This document shows positions 7,503-16,768 of a stretch of 64,000 nt of DNA, piece by piece. A program made the translations under genes and the position numbers. Below the pieces are notes generated by a model, which worked only from the letters and a program-made list of their open reading frames with translations, did no database searches and had not been told where the DNA came from. Origin of the DNA: Falcatimonas sp. MSJ-15. Its GTDB lineage: Bacteria > Bacillota > Clostridia > Lachnospirales > Lachnospiraceae. The DNA is taken from contig NZ_JAHLQC010000012.1 of assembly GCF_018918265.1 (NCBI RefSeq), forward strand, positions 1-64,000, given 5' to 3'. Positions within the stretch are counted from its first letter, which is position 1. Each line of letters starts with the position of its first letter.

Positions 7503-9459
7503 TAAAATTGACAGAATCAAAGAATTGGTAAATATACTTAATGAAGCTGCTAAAGCATACTATTCGGAGAGTCGGGAGATAATGACTAATTATGAATATG
7601 ATGCATTATATGATGAGCTTACAAAACTTGAAGAAGAAACAGGGATAGTTCTTGCTAATAGTCCGACTAACAGAGTAGGTTATGAAGTGCTTAGCGAACT
7701 TCCAAAAGAGACACATGCATCGCCGATGCTTAGTCTTAGCAAGACTAAGAGCAGAGAAGAGCTTGCAGATTGGTTAAAAGATAAAGAAGGACTTTTATCA
7801 TGGAAGATGGATGGTCTTACAATAGTTCTGACTTATAATGATGGAAAGCTTGCAAAAGCAGTAACAAGAGGAAATGGCGAAGTAGGTGAAGTAATCACTA
7901 ACAATGCAAGAGTATTTACTAATGTTCCTCTTAATATACCATACAAAGGTGAACTTATACTTAGAGGAGAAGCAGTAATATCATATTCTGATTTTGAAAA
8001 AATCAACAGAGAGATAGAAGATGATGATGCAAAATATAAGAATCCTCGTAATCTATGTTCAGGTTCGGTAAGACAGCTTAATAATGAGTTAACAGCTAAG
8101 AGAAATGTACGTTTTTACGCATTCACATTAGTAAGTGCAGATTATGACTTTGAGAACAGTCGTGAGAAGCAGATGTTATTTTTAAAAGATAATGGATTTC
8201 AGACAGTTGAATATAAAAGAGTTAACAAAGATAATGTAGTTGAGATGGTTGAGTGGTTTGAAAAGAAGATTGAGAGTAATGATGTTCCGTCAGATGGACT
8301 TGTACTCACTTATGATGATATAGCGTATGGTGATTCACTTGGAAGAACAGCAAAAGCACCTCGTAATGCTATTGCATTCAAATGGGCAGATGAGATAGCA
8401 GAGACAACACTTGAGAATATTGAATGGAGTGCATCAAGAACAGGACTTATTAATCCTGTTGCTATATTTAAACCGGTAGAACTTGAAGGAACTACAGTTA
8501 GTCGTGCAAGTGTGCATAATGTAAGTATTGTTAAGAGTCTTAAGCTTGGAATAGGTGATAAGATTACAGTCTACAAAGCTAATATGATTATTCCACAGAT
8601 TGCTGAGAATCTTACAAAAAGTGATACAGCAGTTATACCGGATAAGTGTCCTGTATGTGGCGAAAAGACTCAGATTCGTGATGTTAATGATGTAAAATCA
8701 TTATATTGTCTTAATAAAGAATGTCCGGCAAAACATATTAAGAGCTTTGCACATTTTGTAAGCAGAGATGCGATGAATATAGACGGACTTTCAGAAGCAA
8801 CACTTGAGAAATTCATCGATAATGGATTCATAAGAGAATTTGCAGATATATATCATATTGACAGATATGAAGAACAGATACTTACTATGGATGGATTTGG
8901 AATGCGTTCATATGAGAATCTCCTTGCAGCTATTAATAATTCAAGAAAAACATATCTGTTTAAGTTCATATATAGTCTTGGAATAGAGAATATAGGATTG
9001 TCAAACAGTAAGATGATATGTAGGGAATATGATGATGATCTTACCAAGATTATGAATGCAGAAGTTGACGAACTAGTTACGATAGATGGCGTAGGAGAAG
9101 TTATTGCAAAGACATTTTCTGATTATTTTAAAGATGCCAATAATATAAGAAAGATTAATGAACTTTTAAAAGAGATTGTGTTTGAAAAAGATGAAAAAAG
9201 TGATTCATCAGATATATTAAAAGACAAAGTCTTTGTAATAACTGGTTCACTTAATGGCTATGCCAATAGAAATGAGATGAAAGATCTTATTGAAAAATTA
9301 GGTGGTAAGGTTACCGGTTCTGTTACAGGTAAGACATCATATCTTATTAATAATGATGTAACATCATCATCATCAAAGAATAAGAAGGCTAAGGAACTTG
9401 GAGTTCCAATTATATCTGAAGACGATTTTAATAAACTTATAGAAGGACAGGTGATATAA
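7492..9459 (+). CDS. ligA: NAD-dependent DNA ligase
   Basis: A 655-residue ligase that seals nicks in replication and repair. The adenylation motif KMDG is at 105-108, a four-cysteine zinc finger starts at CPVCGEK (about residue 384), helix-hairpin-helix repeats follow, and a BRCT domain ends the protein (VFVITGSLNGYANRNEM onward). Two adjacent GTG codons (7492, 7495) could be the start; both overlap rluF, suggesting translational coupling. metA begins at the base after its stop. Confidence 0.95.
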   Translation: MVNSKIDRIKELVNILNEAAKAYYSESREIMTNYEYDALYDELTKLEEETGIVLANSPTNRVGYEVLSELPKETHASPMLSLSKTKSREELADWLKDKEGLLSWKMDGLTIVLTYNDGKLAKAVTRGNGEVGEVITNNARVFTNVPLNIPYKGELILRGEAVISYSDFEKINREIEDDDAKYKNPRNLCSGSVRQLNNELTAKRNVRFYAFTLVSADYDFENSREKQMLFLKDNGFQTVEYKRVNKDNVVEMVEWFEKKIESNDVPSDGLVLTYDDIAYGDSLGRTAKAPRNAIAFKWADEIAETTLENIEWSASRTGLINPVAIFKPVELEGTTVSRASVHNVSIVKSLKLGIGDKITVYKANMIIPQIAENLTKSDTAVIPDKCPVCGEKTQIRDVNDVKSLYCLNKECPAKHIKSFAHFVSRDAMNIDGLSEATLEKFIDNGFIREFADIYHIDRYEEQILTMDGFGMRSYENLLAAINNSRKTYLFKFIYSLGIENIGLSNSKMICREYDDDLTKIMNAEVDELVTIDGVGEVIAKTFSDYFKDANNIRKINELLKEIVFEKDEKSDSSDILKDKVFVITGSLNGYANRNEMKDLIEKLGGKVTGSVTGKTSYLINNDVTSSSSKNKKAKELGVPIISEDDFNKLIEGQVI

Positions 9460-10371
9460 ATGCCAATTAAGATACAGAGTGATTTACCGGCAAAAGGCAT
9501 ACTTGAATCAGAAAATATATTCGTAATGGATGAGAAAAGAGCTTCAACTCAGGATATAAGACCTCTTGAGATTATTATTCTGAATCTGATGCCGATTAAA
9601 GAAGATACAGAGACACAGCTACTTAGAGAACTCTCTAATACTCCACTTCAGGTTGAAGTGACTTTTATGCAGCTTGAGACTCATACATCGAAACATACAT
9701 CAGCAGTACATCTTAATAAGTTCTATTGTACGTTTAGTGATATAAAAGATAAGAAATATGATGGTCTTATCATTACAGGAGCACCAGTTGAACAGATGGC
9801 TTTTGAAGATGTTAATTATTGGGATGAGCTTACAACTATAATGGATTGGTCAAAGACTAATGTTACTTCAACATTTCATATATGCTGGGGCGCACAGGCT
9901 GGACTCTATTATCATTATGGTATTGATAAGACACTTCTTGATAAAAAATGTTTTGGAATATATAAACATAGAGTTTTAAATCGTAAAGTACCACTTGTAA
10001 GAGGATTTGATGATTATTTTTATGCACCACATTCAAGACATACAGTTGTTCCAAGAGAAGCTATAGAAGCTAATGAGAATCTTATGGTACTTGCAGAATC
10101 AGAAGAAGCAGGTGTATTCATTGTAATGGCTGATAATGGTAAGCAGATATTCGTTACAGGACATCCTGAATATGACAGAATTACATTAGATGGCGAATAT
10201 AAGAGAGATCTTGAAAAGGGACTTGATATTGAGATGCCTATTAATTATTATCCTGATAATGATCCTTCAAAGAGACCAATCCTCTCATGGAGAAGTCATG
10301 CTAATAATCTATATACTAATTGGTTGAACTACTATGTATACCAGAACACACCTTATGATCTTGGAAGATAA
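9460..10371 (+). CDS. metA: Homoserine O-acetyltransferase (MetA family)
   Basis: A 303-residue MetA, the first committed step of methionine synthesis from homoserine. The catalytic Cys142 is in HICWGAQAG; the catalytic His is in the GHPEYD segment. MetA proteins with Glu at position 111 (as in Bacillus cereus) use acetyl-CoA, while those with Gly there (E. coli) use succinyl-CoA. Counting from the start Met gives Glu111 in GAPVEQ, so acetyl transfer is predicted. The start follows the ligA stop directly, with AGGACAGGTG upstream. No SAM riboswitch is visible. Confidence 0.93.
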   Translation: MPIKIQSDLPAKGILESENIFVMDEKRASTQDIRPLEIIILNLMPIKEDTETQLLRELSNTPLQVEVTFMQLETHTSKHTSAVHLNKFYCTFSDIKDKKYDGLIITGAPVEQMAFEDVNYWDELTTIMDWSKTNVTSTFHICWGAQAGLYYHYGIDKTLLDKKCFGIYKHRVLNRKVPLVRGFDDYFYAPHSRHTVVPREAIEANENLMVLAESEEAGVFIVMADNGKQIFVTGHPEYDRITLDGEYKRDLEKGLDIEMPINYYPDNDPSKRPILSWRSHANNLYTNWLNYYVYQNTPYDLGR

Positions 10372-10507
10372 GGTAATATATAGGTTTAGGGAGTCTTGCG
10401 ATACAGATTGATTATGCTAAAAATGGTAAAAAATGCTATATTTAGTATTGAAATGGGTATAAATGGTGTATTTGTACTTATTTTGAAATGGGATATGTGT
10501 GTAAAAA

Positions 10508-10567
10508 TATGGTTAGAAAGTTCGATTATAATATATAATAATGTACTTTCTAACCATACTTTTTTAA
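10508..10567 (+). terminator. Terminator downstream of metA
   Basis: TATGGTTAGAAAGT (10508-10521) pairs perfectly with ACTTTCTAACCATA (10545-10558), followed by CTTTTTT. It is 137 bp after the metA stop. The intervening DNA carries repeated TTGAAATGGG words but no gene. Confidence 0.8.
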
Positions 10568-10572
10568 AAACT

Positions 10573-10652
10573 TGATTACATTAATTATACAGTAATTAGA
10601 TTAGTTACACAGTAATCAGATTAATTACACAGTGATTACATTAATTACACAG
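10573..10652. repeat. 20-bp direct repeat, four copies, overlapping the cupin gene 3' end
   Basis: Read on the minus strand, four consecutive 20-bp units share the pattern CTGTGTAAYTAATSTRATYA. The first begins in the last sense codons of the cupin gene and contains its TAA stop; three degenerate copies follow. Confidence 0.8.
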
Positions 10653-10974
10653 CACTATGAAACCAAAATACAAGAACTGGTTCATCATTAGAATTACTCT
10701 TAATAGTATGAGGAGTTCCTTTTGGTGCGATAAAAGCAGTTCCTTCTTCTATTGCAAATTCTTCATCTCCAATGAGTGCCATGCCACTACCTTTTAGAAC
10801 AATAAATCCTTCTTGATCATCATGAATACCCGGTTTTTTATATTCAGTATTCTGATAATAAGTAACACCTGCACGACATCCGGCTACACAGCCATTAGCT
10901 TCAGAGAGAAGCTCTATACTTTTCTTTCCATCACTATTCTTTAGAAGTTCATTAAGATTATTATAACAAGCCAT
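10645..10974 (-). CDS. Small cupin-domain protein
   Basis: A 109-residue single-domain cupin. The first cupin motif is reduced to IHDDQEGFIVLKGSG (one His, then Glu) and the second is GTAFIAPKGTPHTI with its His. The N-terminal part has a CVAGCRAG segment. Such proteins usually bind a metal and a small ligand, as enzymes or sensors; no substrate can be named. The start MACYNN was chosen because GGAGG lies 8 bp upstream; an ATG two codons earlier is only 2 bp from it. It converges on metA. Confidence 0.8.
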   Translation of the reverse strand: MACYNNLNELLKNSDGKKSIELLSEANGCVAGCRAGVTYYQNTEYKKPGIHDDQEGFIVLKGSGMALIGDEEFAIEEGTAFIAPKGTPHTIKSNSNDEPVLVFWFHSAV

Positions 10975-11202
10975 TATCATATCCTCCAATTATTCTTTTG
11001 TATATATAATATATTATCGTCTACAATAATACAATATCAAGAAATTTATACAAATTCTTACAAATACCTTAAGATTTCTGTATTCGCTTGAATTGTAATT
11101 GATAATATGTTAAACTCTTAGAAGTTTGACATTGTGGTGATATTATTATGTTCATCACAGGCTGTTTATATAGAGAATGATTAAAAAGAGGAGATATGCA
11201 AG

Positions 11203-12363
11203 ATGAAAAAGAGAATGTATACAGTAGTATCAGCAGCGTTAACATTAGCTATGCTATTTGCAGGATGCTCAAATAAGAAGAATACAGATGGGACAACTGG
11301 AAGTTCTAATAGTGAAGGAACTAAAAATGAGACAAAAGAATCATCAAAAGATAAAGATAAGGCAGCAGATATAACAGCTCCGGTTATTAATCTGGCAAAG
11401 ACAGAATATACGATTCCACTTGGAGAAGACGTTAATTTCCTTGATGGAGTTACTGCAACAGATGATACAGATGGAGATATAACATCTAATATAAAAGTAG
11501 ACCAGTCAGCAGTAGATTTCAATACAGCAGGTGAGTATAATGTTAAATTGTCTGTTGAAGATGCAGCAGGCAACATGGCAGAACAGATAGTAAAACTTAC
11601 TGTAAAGCCGGCAACTAATGAACAGTTTAATCCACCGGCAACAGAAGTAATCGGTGATTATTCACAGTATTCATCAGAGACAATTCCTTTTGGAGTTGGA
11701 AGTAATTACGATCCTGTTACTAATAGACCTACAGGACTTGATTATTATACTAATCTCTATGGCAAATATGCAGCAGACTTTATTATGCCTGATAGTGGTT
11801 ATGTATATCTTACATTTGATGAAGGTTATGAGAATGGATATACACCAACAATTCTAGATACACTTAAAGAGAAGAATGTTAAAGCAGTATTTTTTGTAAC
11901 ACTACCATTTGCTAAAGAGAATCCTGATCTTATGAGAAGAATTATTGATGAAGGACATATAGTAGGTAATCACTCAGTATCACATCTATCAATGCCAACA
12001 TTAAGTGTTGATGAACAGGTTAATGAGATAAAAGAAGTTAATGATTATGTTCTTGAGAATTATGGATATCAGATGAAGTTGTTCAGATTCCCAACAGGTG
12101 CATTTAGTGAACAGAGTCTTGCTATTGCACAAAGCCTTGGATATCGTTGCGTATTCTGGAGCTTTGCACATAGAGACTGGCTTGTCGATGATCAGCCGGA
12201 TGTAACAGAATCACTTAATAATGCAGTAACAAAAAGTCATAGTGGAGCGATATATCTGCTGCATGCAGTATCATCTACTAATACTCAGATGTTAGGCGAC
12301 TTTATTGATCAAGTAAGAGCCAAAGGACTTGAGTTTGGAGATTATTCCAATATACCATATTAA
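11203..12363 (+). CDS. Polysaccharide deacetylase lipoprotein, PdaA-like
   Basis: A 386-residue secreted lipoprotein. The signal peptide ends at the lipobox LFAGC (Cys22), a Ser/Lys-rich linker follows, then an Ig-like DUF5011-type domain (about residues 60-125, APVINLAKTEYTIP) and a NodB deacetylase domain from about residue 195. Motifs are TFDEG (204-208) and HSVSH (257-261), with RFPTGAFS and LLHA further on. The FDEGYENGYT signature matches PdaA, which makes muramic delta-lactam in the spore cortex; a vegetative cell-wall role is equally possible. GAGGAG lies upstream of the start. Confidence 0.85.
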   Translation: MKKRMYTVVSAALTLAMLFAGCSNKKNTDGTTGSSNSEGTKNETKESSKDKDKAADITAPVINLAKTEYTIPLGEDVNFLDGVTATDDTDGDITSNIKVDQSAVDFNTAGEYNVKLSVEDAAGNMAEQIVKLTVKPATNEQFNPPATEVIGDYSQYSSETIPFGVGSNYDPVTNRPTGLDYYTNLYGKYAADFIMPDSGYVYLTFDEGYENGYTPTILDTLKEKNVKAVFFVTLPFAKENPDLMRRIIDEGHIVGNHSVSHLSMPTLSVDEQVNEIKEVNDYVLENYGYQMKLFRFPTGAFSEQSLAIAQSLGYRCVFWSFAHRDWLVDDQPDVTESLNNAVTKSHSGAIYLLHAVSSTNTQMLGDFIDQVRAKGLEFGDYSNIPY

Positions 12364-12447
12364 TTCATGTATAATTAATAGATATTTTGGAAGATTTATG
12401 AAAAGCTTAACAAGCTATTTGTAAAAAAGAGAATATATCATATAGAG

Positions 12448-12502
12448 AAACACGTTTTCAAGATGCCAGATATAGATAAAAGCTTTTGAAGACGTGTTTT
12501 TA
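12448..12502. terminator. Bidirectional terminator between converging genes
   Basis: AAACACGTTTTCAA (from 12448) pairs with TTGAAGACGTGTTT (from 12486), with A-runs on the left and T-runs on the right. It serves the deacetylase gene rightward and the flippase gene leftward, and overlaps the latter's stop. Confidence 0.75.
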
Positions 12503-13888
12503 ATTGCCTTTTAAAGACAGACTTATGAATAGCATACTCATTAAAAAACTAACAATATGACTAAGAAAAAGACCATATATGTATGCATTGATTCCATATT
12601 GTGGAACGAAGAAACTTACAGTTATAAGCCTTATTACAAGTCCTGTTATATTACAAAAGAATACATAACCAGCTTTAGTAAGCCCATTAAGTATGCTATA
12701 ACTTGCTGTTGAAGTATATATAAAAGGACATATAATACTAAGATTTTCGATAAAAAAACCACATAATTCGTTGTGGAACAAAAGTAGACCAATTTTTTTG
12801 CCAAAGATTTTAAAGATAGCTAAGAAGAATATTCCCATGGCAAAACAGAAACGTATAGACATAGAAGCTGTTCTTGCGGCAGGATTAATATAATTATCAG
12901 AGTTAGTTTTGCCTAATGCTTTTGGCGATGGTGTATCTGAAGTATCGGATATTTTTTTATGTCGGTTATTATTATGTAAAACTGCTGACTGGCTTGATAT
13001 CTTTGGAAGAAGCAGCGAAGATAGAGAAGTAGTAAAAGTCTGTGGTAGCATAAGAACAGACATTGCCATTCCACTTAATATACCATATATAGCAAGCGAA
13101 TTGTCAGAACTAATGCCATATAATTTGAGGCTTGTTGGAAGAAGGATAGCTTCAAAACTTCCAAGAAAGCATAGAACAAGGCGATTTCCACTGATTGGAA
13201 GAAGAAATCGTATCATATTTTTATAATGAGATTTTTTAGGCAGTTTGTTTTTAGGCACTATTATTTTTTTGCCAGAGAGAATAAGAATTGTTATTCCAAA
13301 TATGGCACATATAAGCTCGCTATATAACATGATCTTACCGGCAGTAGTATAATCAGGTATACAATTTGAAGCCAATAGAATGTTTACAATTAATATAGTT
13401 ATAAGAATTTTGCTAATCTGTTCAACTATATTGCAGATAGCAGGGAGTAATACTCTCATTTTGCCAAAAGAGTAACCATTAATAATACTGTGAACTATAC
13501 TAAGTAAAAGGGTAATTGCGATATACTTTAACAGGATGCTGCAACGTGATTCAAATAAAAAGTTAGAAGCGATTATGTCAGAAGCAAAATATAGTATTGC
13601 AGAACATATACCAGATAAGATGAGTGATATAGTAAATCCGCATATACAATATTGTCTTGAATCATTAGGATTTTCTGATATCATCTTTGACAGTGAAGTC
13701 TCGATACAGTGGCAGCACATTATGCTTACAAGACCAAATATTGGCATTGCAAGTTGAAATATACCAAAATTCTCAGCTCCTATTGCATTAGATATATAGA
13801 TTTTGTAAAAAAAGCCAATAATACGACATAATACGGCTGATAAAGTTAAGAATATAGTTCCTTTAATAACTGATGAATGAAGATTCAT
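12500..13888 (-). CDS. SpoVB-like polysaccharide/lipid flippase (MOP superfamily)
   Basis: A 462-residue multi-spanning membrane protein with about 12-14 hydrophobic segments. The N-terminus, with KGTIFLTLSAVLCRIIGFFYKIY then GAENFGIFQLAMPIF split across the first two helices, is typical of SpoVB/MurJ-like lipid II or polysaccharide flippases. A polar loop (about residues 295-330) is rich in Ser/Asn. The start follows GAGGTTACT. It converges with the PdaA-like gene, so two envelope genes of sporulation-associated families sit together. Whether the organism sporulates cannot be told. Confidence 0.8.
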   Translation of the reverse strand: MNLHSSVIKGTIFLTLSAVLCRIIGFFYKIYISNAIGAENFGIFQLAMPIFGLVSIMCCHCIETSLSKMISENPNDSRQYCICGFTISLILSGICSAILYFASDIIASNFLFESRCSILLKYIAITLLLSIVHSIINGYSFGKMRVLLPAICNIVEQISKILITILIVNILLASNCIPDYTTAGKIMLYSELICAIFGITILILSGKKIIVPKNKLPKKSHYKNMIRFLLPISGNRLVLCFLGSFEAILLPTSLKLYGISSDNSLAIYGILSGMAMSVLMLPQTFTTSLSSLLLPKISSQSAVLHNNNRHKKISDTSDTPSPKALGKTNSDNYINPAARTASMSIRFCFAMGIFFLAIFKIFGKKIGLLLFHNELCGFFIENLSIICPFIYTSTASYSILNGLTKAGYVFFCNITGLVIRLITVSFFVPQYGINAYIYGLFLSHIVSFLMSMLFISLSLKGN

Positions 13889-13963
13889 AGTAACCTCATA
13901 GAATATAGTGGCTACTATTATATGATAGCATATAATGAATTATGACGTGACTAGATGCAATTC

Positions 13964-13992
13964 TTGACAAACAGATATCATAATGATACCAT
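13964..13992 (+). promoter_or_regulatory. Promoter with embedded palindrome before the cysteine desulfurase
   Basis: Perfect TTGACA (13964-13969), 17 bp, TACCAT (13987-13992). Within the spacer and -10 lies TATCATAATGATA (13976-13988), a 6-bp half-site palindrome around a single A, a likely repressor operator. The regulator is not identified. Confidence 0.6.
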
Positions 13993-14053
13993 AAAAAAGC
14001 ATATCAAAGTGGTATGAATTAGAGAATTTTAATGGAAACCGGAGGTTATATAG

Positions 14054-15247
14054 GTGGACAGATTAATATATTTAGACAATGCAGCAACAACAAAAGTCAA
14101 ACCTGAAGTAGTTGATGCAATGTTACCATATTTTACGGAAGAATTTGGTAATCCATCAAGTGTATACAGTTTTGCAGCTAAGAATAAGACTGTTATTGAG
14201 AAAGCAAGAGAGATGATAGCAGCTTCAATTAATGCAAAGCCAAAAGAGATATATTTTACAGGCGGTGGATCAGAGTCTGATAATATGGCGATAAAAGGTA
14301 TTGCAAGAGCATACAAAGATAAAGGCAGACATATAATTACAAGTAAGATAGAACATCATGCAGTGCTTCATTCACTAAGAGCTTTAGAAAAAGATGGATA
14401 TGAAGTGACATATCTTGATGTTGATGAATATGGAGTAGTAAAACTCGATGAGTTAAAAAAAGCAATAAGAGATGATACAATTCTTATAACAATAATGTTT
14501 GCTAATAATGAGATAGGAACTATAGAGCCTGTAAAAGAGATAGGACAGATTGCTAAAGAGCATGGAATTTTGTTTCATACAGACGCAGTTCAGGCTTATA
14601 CACAAGTACCAATTGATGTTAAAGAACTTAATATAGATCTTATGAGCGCAAGTGGACATAAGATAAATGGGCCAAAAGGCATTGGATATATATATATAAA
14701 GAGTGGAATTAACATAGAACCACTTATTGATGGTGGTGCACAAGAACGTAATAGAAGAGCCGGAACAGAGAATGTCCCTGCAATAGTAGGACTAAAGAAG
14801 GCAGCAGAACTTGCTATTGCAAATATGGAAGAGAGAGTAGCATACGAGAGTGAATTAAGAGATTATCTTATAAAGAGTATAATGGAGAGAATACCATATA
14901 CAAGACTTAATGGTGACAGACATAACAGACTTCCTAATAATACTAACTTTTGTTTTCAATTTATTGAAGGCGAGACTTTGCTTATAATGCTTGATATGGA
15001 AGGTATATGTGGATCAAGTGGGTCAGCATGTACTTCTGGTTCACTAGATCCATCACATGTACTTAAAGCAATAGGACTTCCGGATGAGATTGCACATGGT
15101 TCATTAAGACTTACGCTTAGCGAGGAGACAACAAAAGAGGATATAGATTATGTTGTTGATAAGTTAGATAAGATTGTTGCAAGATTAAGACAGATGTCAA
15201 CTATGTATGCAGATTTTATTGATTCTAAGACAGGTGATGTGCGATAA
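14054..15247 (+). CDS. Cysteine desulfurase (NifS/IscS family)
   Basis: A 397-residue PLP enzyme that takes sulfur from cysteine as a persulfide. The PLP lysine is Lys203 in SGHKINGPKG and the persulfide cysteine is Cys326 in GSACTSGS. The start is GTG 14054, after CGGAGG. It is followed 170 bp later by mnmA, the pairing seen in Bacillus (yrvO-mnmA), where the desulfurase feeds tRNA thiolation; no iscU-type scaffold lies nearby. General Fe-S assembly is an alternative role. Confidence 0.92.
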   Translation: MDRLIYLDNAATTKVKPEVVDAMLPYFTEEFGNPSSVYSFAAKNKTVIEKAREMIAASINAKPKEIYFTGGGSESDNMAIKGIARAYKDKGRHIITSKIEHHAVLHSLRALEKDGYEVTYLDVDEYGVVKLDELKKAIRDDTILITIMFANNEIGTIEPVKEIGQIAKEHGILFHTDAVQAYTQVPIDVKELNIDLMSASGHKINGPKGIGYIYIKSGINIEPLIDGGAQERNRRAGTENVPAIVGLKKAAELAIANMEERVAYESELRDYLIKSIMERIPYTRLNGDRHNRLPNNTNFCFQFIEGETLLIMLDMEGICGSSGSACTSGSLDPSHVLKAIGLPDEIAHGSLRLTLSEETTKEDIDYVVDKLDKIVARLRQMSTMYADFIDSKTGDVR

Positions 15248-15417
15248 GCAGATAGAGCGTGTGAATAATCAAAAGGCGATGCACTATAAGTATATAGAGA
15301 ATATGAATAATCAAACAAATTATATATGGTAATTATAATATAGAAAGTATATACTGAACTATTATATAAGAATTGATATAATGATTACTATATATATGAT
15401 AGAAAAAGAGGAATAAA

Positions 15418-16494
15418 ATGGAAAAGAAAAAAGTAGTAGTAGGTATGTCTGGTGGTGTTGATTCATCCGTTTGTGCATATCTTTTAAAAGAACAGGGATA
15501 TGATGTTATTGGAGTTACAATGCAGATATGGCAGGATGATGACAGATGTGATATTAAAGATGATGGAGCATGTTGTGGTCTTAGTGCTGTTAATGATGCA
15601 AGAAGAGTTGCAGAACAGATAGGAATTCCTTATTATGTTATGAACTTCAAAAAAGAATTTAAAGACAATGTTATGGACTATTTCGTTGATGAATATATTA
15701 ATGGAAGAACCCCAAACCCATGTATTGCATGCAATAGATATGTAAAGTGGGAAGCACTTTTAAAGAGAAGTCTAGACATTGGTGCAGATTATATAGCAAC
15801 AGGTCATTATTCAAGAGTAGAGAAACTTCTTAATGGAAGATATTCTATCAAAAAGAGTATAACAGATGCAAAAGACCAGACGTATGCTTTATATAATCTT
15901 ACGCAGGAACAATTAAGCCATACGCTTATGCCTGTTGGTTCTTATACAAAAGATCAGATTCGTGAGATTGCACAGAAGATAGGACTTAATGTAGCATCAA
16001 AACCTGATAGTCAGGATATATGCTTTGTACCGGATAATGATTATGCAGGATATCTTGAAAAATTCGCAGGTGTAGAGCCAAAAGAAGGAAACTTCGTAAC
16101 AAAAGATGGTACTGTAATTGGAAGACACAAAGGAATTATTCATTATACAATCGGACAGCGAAAAGGTCTGGGGTTATCAATGGGTCATCCGGTATTTGTT
16201 GTTGCAATAAGACCGGAGACTAATGAAGTTGTAATTGGTGAGAATGAAGATCTATTTACAAGAAGAATAGTTGTTAATAACTTTAATTTTATGTCAGTTG
16301 ACGACATAGATAGTGAAGTAAGGCTTGTAGGCAAGATTAGATATAGTCATAAGGGTGCGCCATGTGTAGTGAAAAAAATAGATAATGGACTTGTTGAATG
16401 TATGTTTGATGAGCCACAGAGAGCACCTACACCAGGTCAGGCACTTGTACTATATGATGGTGATTATGTATTTGGTGGAGGCACAATCTTATAA
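15418..16494 (+). CDS. mnmA: tRNA 2-thiouridine synthase MnmA
   Basis: A 358-residue enzyme that thiolates U34 of tRNAs for Lys, Glu and Gln. The ATP-pyrophosphatase P-loop GMSGGVDSSV is at residues 9-18. The catalytic cysteines are Cys105 (ACNRYVKW) and Cys202 (SQDICFVP). TGHYSR, TIGQRKGLG and the C-terminal beta-barrel are all present. AGAGGAA precedes the ATG. Sulfur probably comes from the adjacent desulfurase. A long hairpin at 16506-16627 ends transcription. Confidence 0.95.
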   Translation: MEKKKVVVGMSGGVDSSVCAYLLKEQGYDVIGVTMQIWQDDDRCDIKDDGACCGLSAVNDARRVAEQIGIPYYVMNFKKEFKDNVMDYFVDEYINGRTPNPCIACNRYVKWEALLKRSLDIGADYIATGHYSRVEKLLNGRYSIKKSITDAKDQTYALYNLTQEQLSHTLMPVGSYTKDQIREIAQKIGLNVASKPDSQDICFVPDNDYAGYLEKFAGVEPKEGNFVTKDGTVIGRHKGIIHYTIGQRKGLGLSMGHPVFVVAIRPETNEVVIGENEDLFTRRIVVNNFNFMSVDDIDSEVRLVGKIRYSHKGAPCVVKKIDNGLVECMFDEPQRAPTPGQALVLYDGDYVFGGGTIL

Positions 16495-16505
16495 TATAAG
16501 TTAAT

Positions 16506-16627
16506 ATCAGAACTCTTTTATAAAGATTATTTAGTTAGATAATATCTATATCCAATGAATATTGGGAAAATATATAGGTATAAGTAATTATTGGATAATC
16601 AATTTATAAAGAGTTCTGATTTTTGCA
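16506..16627 (+). terminator. Long-armed terminator after mnmA
   Basis: ATCAGAACTCTTTTATAAAGATT (shown by its ends at 16506 and 16528) pairs with an AATTTATAAAGAGTTCTGAT arm ending near 16622, followed by TTTTTG. The loop of about 70 nt is AT-rich and could fold further. Confidence 0.7.
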
Positions 16628-16683
16628 TATAAATGCATATATGATTATTATAAAAGGTAAGAAATGAACATTTAAGACATCTA

Positions 16684-16712
16684 TTGCAATATAAAAAAAA
16701 CTAGTTTATAAT
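16684..16712 (+). promoter_or_regulatory. Promoter for the sugar symporter
   Basis: TTGCAA (16684-16689), a 17-bp spacer with an A8 run, then TATAAT (16707-16712). It is 56 bp before the TTG start of the transporter. Confidence 0.65.
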
Positions 16713-16768
16713 ATAATTTACGGGAAAAAGTAATGTTTTAATACAATATTTATAACGGGAGACAAATT

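Noticed and set aside
9440..9460. A SAM riboswitch controlling metA
   Set aside because: metA begins directly after the ligA stop and no aptamer-like sequence lies upstream.
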